From the NCBI GenBank assembly GCA_018398575.1, contig JAGTXZ010000008.1, forward strand, positions 1,116,001 through 1,180,000: 64,000 nt of DNA, written 5' to 3'. The notes beneath the pieces are model-generated. The model was given only the letters and a program-made list of their open reading frames with translations, searched no databases and was not told where the DNA came from. This DNA is from Ampelomyces quisqualis. Lineage: Eukaryota > Ascomycota > Dothideomycetes > Pleosporales > Phaeosphaeriaceae. Made by a program: the position numbers and the translations under genes. Below, piece after piece: positions 58,810 through 64,000 of this stretch. The first letter of the stretch is position 1, and the number at the start of each line of letters is the position of its first letter.

Positions 58810-61800
58810 TACTCAATTAGCTAGTTATTAATCATAGACTCCTATTCTAACAACAAGATCAGCCCAGACGTTCTCTTAACCAGCTAGTTAGACTAGCCGT
58901 ACTAGTTTGCCCAACTCCAGCTTCATGCTCACAACAAAGGAGTCTAGGATTAGATTAACCTAGACAGCGACACAGTGCTCCCAATCAACAACCAGGAACC
59001 TAAATATCTAGAGCTTCCAGCTGCTCTAAGTTAACTAGTCTTAGCTTTACTGCCTAGAGCTACTAATCTAGATACGCAAATCTGTAATAAAGCTTTTAAT
59101 TAATATAATCTAAAGCTAGCTGCCTACAAACTTGCCTCTAGCAGTTACAAAGAGGACGTTTGTTAATACAAAGTTAATACGTTAAAATAGACTAGGCAAG
59201 CAGCCAAACTTAGCAATGTCTAAGAATAGATTAGTTAAACTGTAGCCAAGGATCTTATAGCACCTGCCGCAATCAAGATGCTTAACTCTTTAGAAATAAC
59301 GCCCTAAGCCTTAATTAGGATTCTTAAGCATAACCTAGCCCCAACAGACAACAATACTATGCACCTGGTTAGACAGCAGTATCAAGCTTATCTAGAAAAG
59401 GCTAGGCACAGCAGGATTACTTTAGATAAATAGTTTAACAAATAGCAAGTAATCTACAGCAAGGCTCAAGCGTTCCAAGTTATAGAGGTTAAGGAACAAC
59501 TTGCTCTTACTAACTTCCTTAACGCTCTATCTGTTAAGATCGCCTCAGATTAGGCTTAATTAATGCATTAGGATATTATTAAAGACGCAGCTCTTAGTCA
59601 GCCTCCTATAACCATGTATAATCTAGCCAAGATCTTTTCTCTTATACTTTAGGAGCAAGCAGTCCTAGTTACAAAAGAAAAATCCTATTTAGCCTTTGCA
59701 ACTCTTAGGAACATCAAAAACTTAGATAACCCTAATCTAAAGAACAAAGGCAAAGACAATTTAAAGCTAAAATCTTACCCCTACAGGAACAATAAAAAGC
59801 ACAAATAGGACCTAATAGATTGTCTTTAACTAAAGACTGCAATTACTAGATTAGTCCTACCAGGAAAAGTACCAATCAAGATCTCTAACTTTAACTAAAA
59901 GAAGGTCCTTAAGCAGCTTAATACTTCTAAGTAGGCCTTACTTAATAACAAGATTAAGAAAGCTAGTTAGACGCTACCTATCGCAGCTAACTAGTTAACT
60001 TCTGGGACTAAGGCAGTAACATACCTAGGAGATATTGTAGCAGCATTAATTAACCCAACTATTCTTAATTAGGAACCTAATGTTACTAATCTAGACTTTA
60101 GAGTGTACATAACCACGTTTATAACCTATCTACTTTTAAGAAGTACTGTTTATAATAAGGCAAGTGCAGTGTACCTTGTTAATAATTAGTTGCTCCTTGT
60201 TCTAGAAACGTTTAGCCCTACCTACTCTAAAGAAAGGGTTAAGGCTAAAACATAGTTACTTCCTGTAACTAGGTATAGCAATTAAGTAATCAAGAACGTT
60301 CTGCACAGTCCAGACAGTTCTTACACTAGAGACCTAAAGCTTAAGAAGGTTAAAGTTATAGATAGCTTTTATGTAAACATTGTATCAGCAGCACTGCTTA
60401 AGCAAGCAGGTATATAGCATAGTAGATTAGACAGCACCCTTTAGTTTAGAGTATACAAGCAGAACGTTATTATACACAAGCTTTATAAAGCCTACAACCT
60501 CTTGTTTATTAAATACAACCAGGTTACACGCTATGTTCTACAACTACTAATCCTGCACACGTTATATTAATCTAATATTAATTACTTAAGAGATAATAAC
60601 AAGGATCTATAGCACAAAAGATTAGGCTACCTAGGCTAGCGAGCACTTTAGGCTCTTGCCTAGTCTGCCCAAAACGTTAAGATAAATAGGACTAAAAGGA
60701 TTAATTGTTAGGACTGCTTAGTAACCCATACAGCTTAAGTAGTCTTACAGCAGCCAAGAGAAAGATTACTACAACCATTCTATTAAGTTTCCTAGGACCT
60801 GTTTAACATGCCAACAGGTAGGCTTTATAAAGAATAGTCCTTAATTATTAAAGAAGACTACTTAGGCAAGCTTTTTAACCATAACCTTTACACCAAAACA
60901 TTAATTAAGATTATAAGAGTAATTTGCCAATTTACAGCCTAGGTCAGAAACAAATTTAATCTAAAGATTGTAGAAATCCATTAGGATAATAATACTGCGA
61001 CTCTGCCTTAGAGAGGGCGTTTACAGTATAAGGAGTAGGCAGATCAAGAGAGAATTACAATATTACGCCTGCTACTATACACGCATCAGCCAAATAGATT
61101 AGCTAAGCAGGCAGGCTAGAAGCTAATTACAAAATTAATTAAGATGCGCACAGGTGCAAATCTTCTGACTAAGCTCTAGCTATATATTATAGATGCAGCT
61201 GCCTACTTACACAGTATAAGCCTAACAAAAATCCATGGTTTTTAATCCCCAAATAAGGTCCTGCACTCCTAGTTCAGGTAATATTTTCAATGGTACAAGC
61301 CAGCAATTACTAGGCACAGGACTGCTAATCTACGCCTAAATTAGAGTAGTATTTACGCCTATAGCTGCAGAGCGTATCCTCTTGATTACGACCAAGCAGC
61401 AGGCAGGAATAAGCAAGAGTTTAAAGTTAACTCTTGTAGCTATATTAGATATCTAGTAGGCTATTAAGCCTCTAATATCTATTACATATAGGTCCTATTA
61501 ATTAATTAAGTAATTGCGTTAAGGGACGTTACCTTTAATAAATCTACATTCTACTCTAGTAACTAAGAAGACAAGATGCCTAAGAAGCAGGCGCTTAAGA
61601 TTATAGATATCTTACACGTTAGTAAACTTAATAATTCTAAGCAGGATATTAACCTGCCTATTCTACAGGATTAACTAAGCTAGGAAATTACTAAGGTTAC
61701 TAAGCAACAGCTTGGGGGTAAGCATCTAATCCTAAGAATTACAGAGACTAGCTAATCTTATAATTACAAAGGAAAGAAAGCAAAAGCTAAGAGAAGTGCT

Positions 61801-63970
61801 AGTAAGGCTAGCGAGCATTTAGGAATCCTCTTAGACTAAAGTAACTATACTAGGCTTATTACACCAGAGGCAACTCTAGAACTAGATAGGTTATTTAGTA
61901 TTAAGCTTATTAAGCGCGTAGGATCTAACAGCTAAGGACTATTGCTAGGTCCTAAAAGAGCTAGCCTGTTAGTATCTAGGGATTGGATAGGTTCCTAACA
62001 GGATAGGCAGTCAGCCTTTTCCTCCCCTGCTACTTAACCTAGAAGTAGTAACTCTAGAGCCCTAGACAAAGCAGGATTAGTAAATCCTTCTACACAATCA
62101 AGTTGTTAACTGTAAGAAGCAGCCCCTAAGATTAACAGACTACTAAGTTAATACATGCTGCTTTGCTACAAGAAGAATTACAACAATTAGATAGGAGGTA
62201 AGAGTGTTAATATATTAATTGCAGATCTATTTGTAGATTGCTAGAAGGACAATTTTAAGAACACTTTCCTACTAGGCCTTGTAGAAGCCTAGACTAAGCG
62301 CTCCAGTTATAAAACACTAAACGCTATAATTATAACAGCAATGCTAAGTAATTAGAATTACAGAATAGTTAAGAAGTGTGCTTATAGAGATAACATGCCT
62401 AAGCTGCCTAACACATAGAAGCAGATACTTTAACATCTAATAAAAAGCCTGTTGTTAGATGCCTCTCTTAAGGAAATTAATTAGCTACACAAGAAAGGTA
62501 CCTAGAAAGAAATTCTAAAGCATAAGTCTAAGAATTAACTAATCCTATTAAAATAGGTCTAGGCATACAAGTTTAATTAAGACAGTTATTTTCTAAAGTG
62601 TAAGGCTAGGCTAGTAGTAAGAGAAGATCTCTAGGAGAAAGACTCTTTACTTACCACGTACGCTACTACACTTGCAGCCAAGTCTTTTAGGATTGCTATA
62701 GCTATTGCAGCCTACTTTAATCTAGAAATTATGCAATATAACGTAGTTGGAGCGTTCCTTAACGCCTTAATTACAGCTAACAATCTAGTAATCTATAATC
62801 TACCAGATAGATTTAAGAAAGCTAGGCTATGTGTAAAGCTTAACCAAGCGCTCTACAGGCTTAGAGAATCTCTATTACTTTGGTATAAGGAATTCTTAAG
62901 ATTACTGCGCGAGATAGAACTACTTGCATCTAAAGAAGAACCTTGCCTTTTCTTTACTTAGGATCAAACAATCTTTGTTCTGTTCTACGTAAATAATATC
63001 CTACTTATTTACTACAAGAATCACAAGCTCAAAGCTAAGGTTCTATAGTCTAAGATTATTAGCAAATATAAAATCTAGGATTAAGGACTAGTCAAATGGT
63101 TCCTTAGGATTAGAGTTATCTAAAACAGATCAGACCAATCAATTACTCTGGTCTATAACGCCTATATTAACAAGATTACTAAGAAATTTAGACTACATAA
63201 TAGATTATTCCCTCTAACACTATTGCTATCTGAGAAGCTCTACAAGAACACTAGAGAAGCTAGTAAGCAAGAAATCAAGGCCTATTAAGAAAGAGTTAGA
63301 TTAGTCCTCTACACTGCAATTATAATCCAGCTAGATATAGCCTACGCAGTCTTAAAGCTTTCCTATTTCTTAACTAATCCTTTAGACAAGCATATTAAAG
63401 CTGTAGAACAAGTAATTATGTATCTCTATTAAACAAGGTTTAATTTAATCAAGTATAGCAATTTTAATAGTCTAGAACTAACTATTTGTAGAGACGCCTC
63501 CTTCGCGGACAATAAAGTAACTAGGCGCTTCTTACATAGTTATATAGCTATCCTGTTTGAAGGAGCAATCTCTTAGAAAGCTGCAAGGCAAGGATTAGTT
63601 ACTACCTTAATAACTGAAGCTAAGCTGCTTGCTCTAGAATACGCTGCAAAAGAATCTATAGCGCTTAACTAGTTCTTTAAGGAGCTTACGCTTGATCTAG
63701 AAGATCTATAGAATATCTAGTGTAATAATTAGCAGACTATCTGGCTAGTTATAGAGAAAAATAAGCAGATATCTACTAAGCTCAGGCATATTAACATTTA
63801 GAACATGTAGCTTAGGCAAGAGTACTCAAAAGGATTATTCTAAGTATCCTATCTAGAATCTGGATTAATACCAGCTAATAGTCTTACTAAGAACCTTACC
63901 TATTAACAATTTCTTAAGTTTAAGCAGCTTCTTAACCTTAAGGATATAAGCAAGTTACTTACAAAGTAAT
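58810..63970 (+). pseudogene. gag-pol, copia D
   Basis: Same frame as C with RIP stops at partly different sites. Gag about 59000-59850; GAG-pre-integrase HKRLGYLG at about 60616; integrase about 60780-61500 with FNMPTGRLYKE (first Asp to Asn) and DNNTATLP; RT about 62570-63370; catalytic box at 62986-62997 read as YVNN (both Asp lost); RNase H about 63470-63800 with DASFADNKVTRR and TEAKLLALEYAAKES. A 76-codon remnant is still open at 62731-62961 (MQYNVVGAFLNALITANNL to the CLFFT block): this is a piece of the RT palm, not a gene in its own right. Confidence 0.92.
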
Positions 63971-64000
63971 AATTTGGAAAATACAAAGATTAATTTAACT

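Larger units (their letters stand above)
58471..64000 (+). mobile_element. Ty1/copia element D (partial, cut by window end)
   Basis: Second copy of the copia family of element C, inserted into G's gag. The 5' LTR is 58471-58688 (218 bp) and begins tgtgacagag; the window ends at the position equivalent to about 24800 of C, just past the pol stop, so the 3' region, 3' LTR and TSD partner are not visible. The 5-bp flank is ctaat (58466-58470). Confidence 0.93.

Overview
This window looks like a block of transposon-filled, repeat-induced point mutation (RIP) mutated heterochromatin from a filamentous ascomycete (Pezizomycotina). The evidence is direct: almost every recognisable reading frame is full of TAG/TAA in place of Gln, Arg or Trp codons, differences between LTR pairs are almost all C/T or G/A transitions, CpA/TpG is depleted in favour of TpA, and the proteins still readable through the stops are fungal Ty3/gypsy, Ty1/copia and Plavaka-type transposon proteins. 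I see no intact host gene, rRNA, tRNA or CRISPR array. The species cannot be fixed from this window. Names H, A, B, C, D, E, F, G, X1 and X2 below are my own labels.

Layout. 1-4720: a minus-strand gypsy element (H), cut by the window start, with its LTR at 4402-4720. 4721-6800: AT-rich sequence with a 119-bp direct repeat and weak coding traces. About 6800-8873 and 39614-40084: one Plavaka-family DNA transposase pseudogene split by a 30.7-kb insertion. That insertion is a nest. Gypsy element A (8874-39608, TSD gttat) carries element B of the same family in its reverse transcriptase (11626-27297, TSD aggtc/agatc). B carries copia element C near its 3' end (19278-26817, TSD gtagg). A separately carries chromovirus E in its integrase (29210-36325, TSD ctatt). 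Insertion order is therefore Plavaka, then A, then B and E, then C inside B.

40085-45363: an uncharacterised RIP-mutated coding-like stretch with an 89-bp minisatellite (7 copies), a 12-bp repeat (6 copies), an 846-bp fold-back element with TA target site that is not RIP-mutated (X1), and a RIP-mutated inverted terminus of a related element (X2). 45366-58470: a minus-strand chromovirus (G, a relative of E) containing a MITE-like 286-bp insertion, a complete A-family element F (46602-54480, TSD gtgta/gtgca) and, at its gag end, copia element D (58471 to beyond the window end).

How the parts work: none of the retroelements can be autonomous as read. All eight reverse transcriptases have lost one or both aspartates of the catalytic dyad, and the integrases checked have D-to-N and E-to-K changes. 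The most interesting non-standard content is accessory coding capacity between pol and the 3' LTR. The chromovirus E/G has an antisense frame with a CxxC-x6-C motif, copia C has a separate antisense Cys-rich frame, and the A/B/F family has a sense-strand third frame with a Cys cluster. The A/B family also has 33-residue tandem repeats between RNase H and integrase, in different copy numbers.
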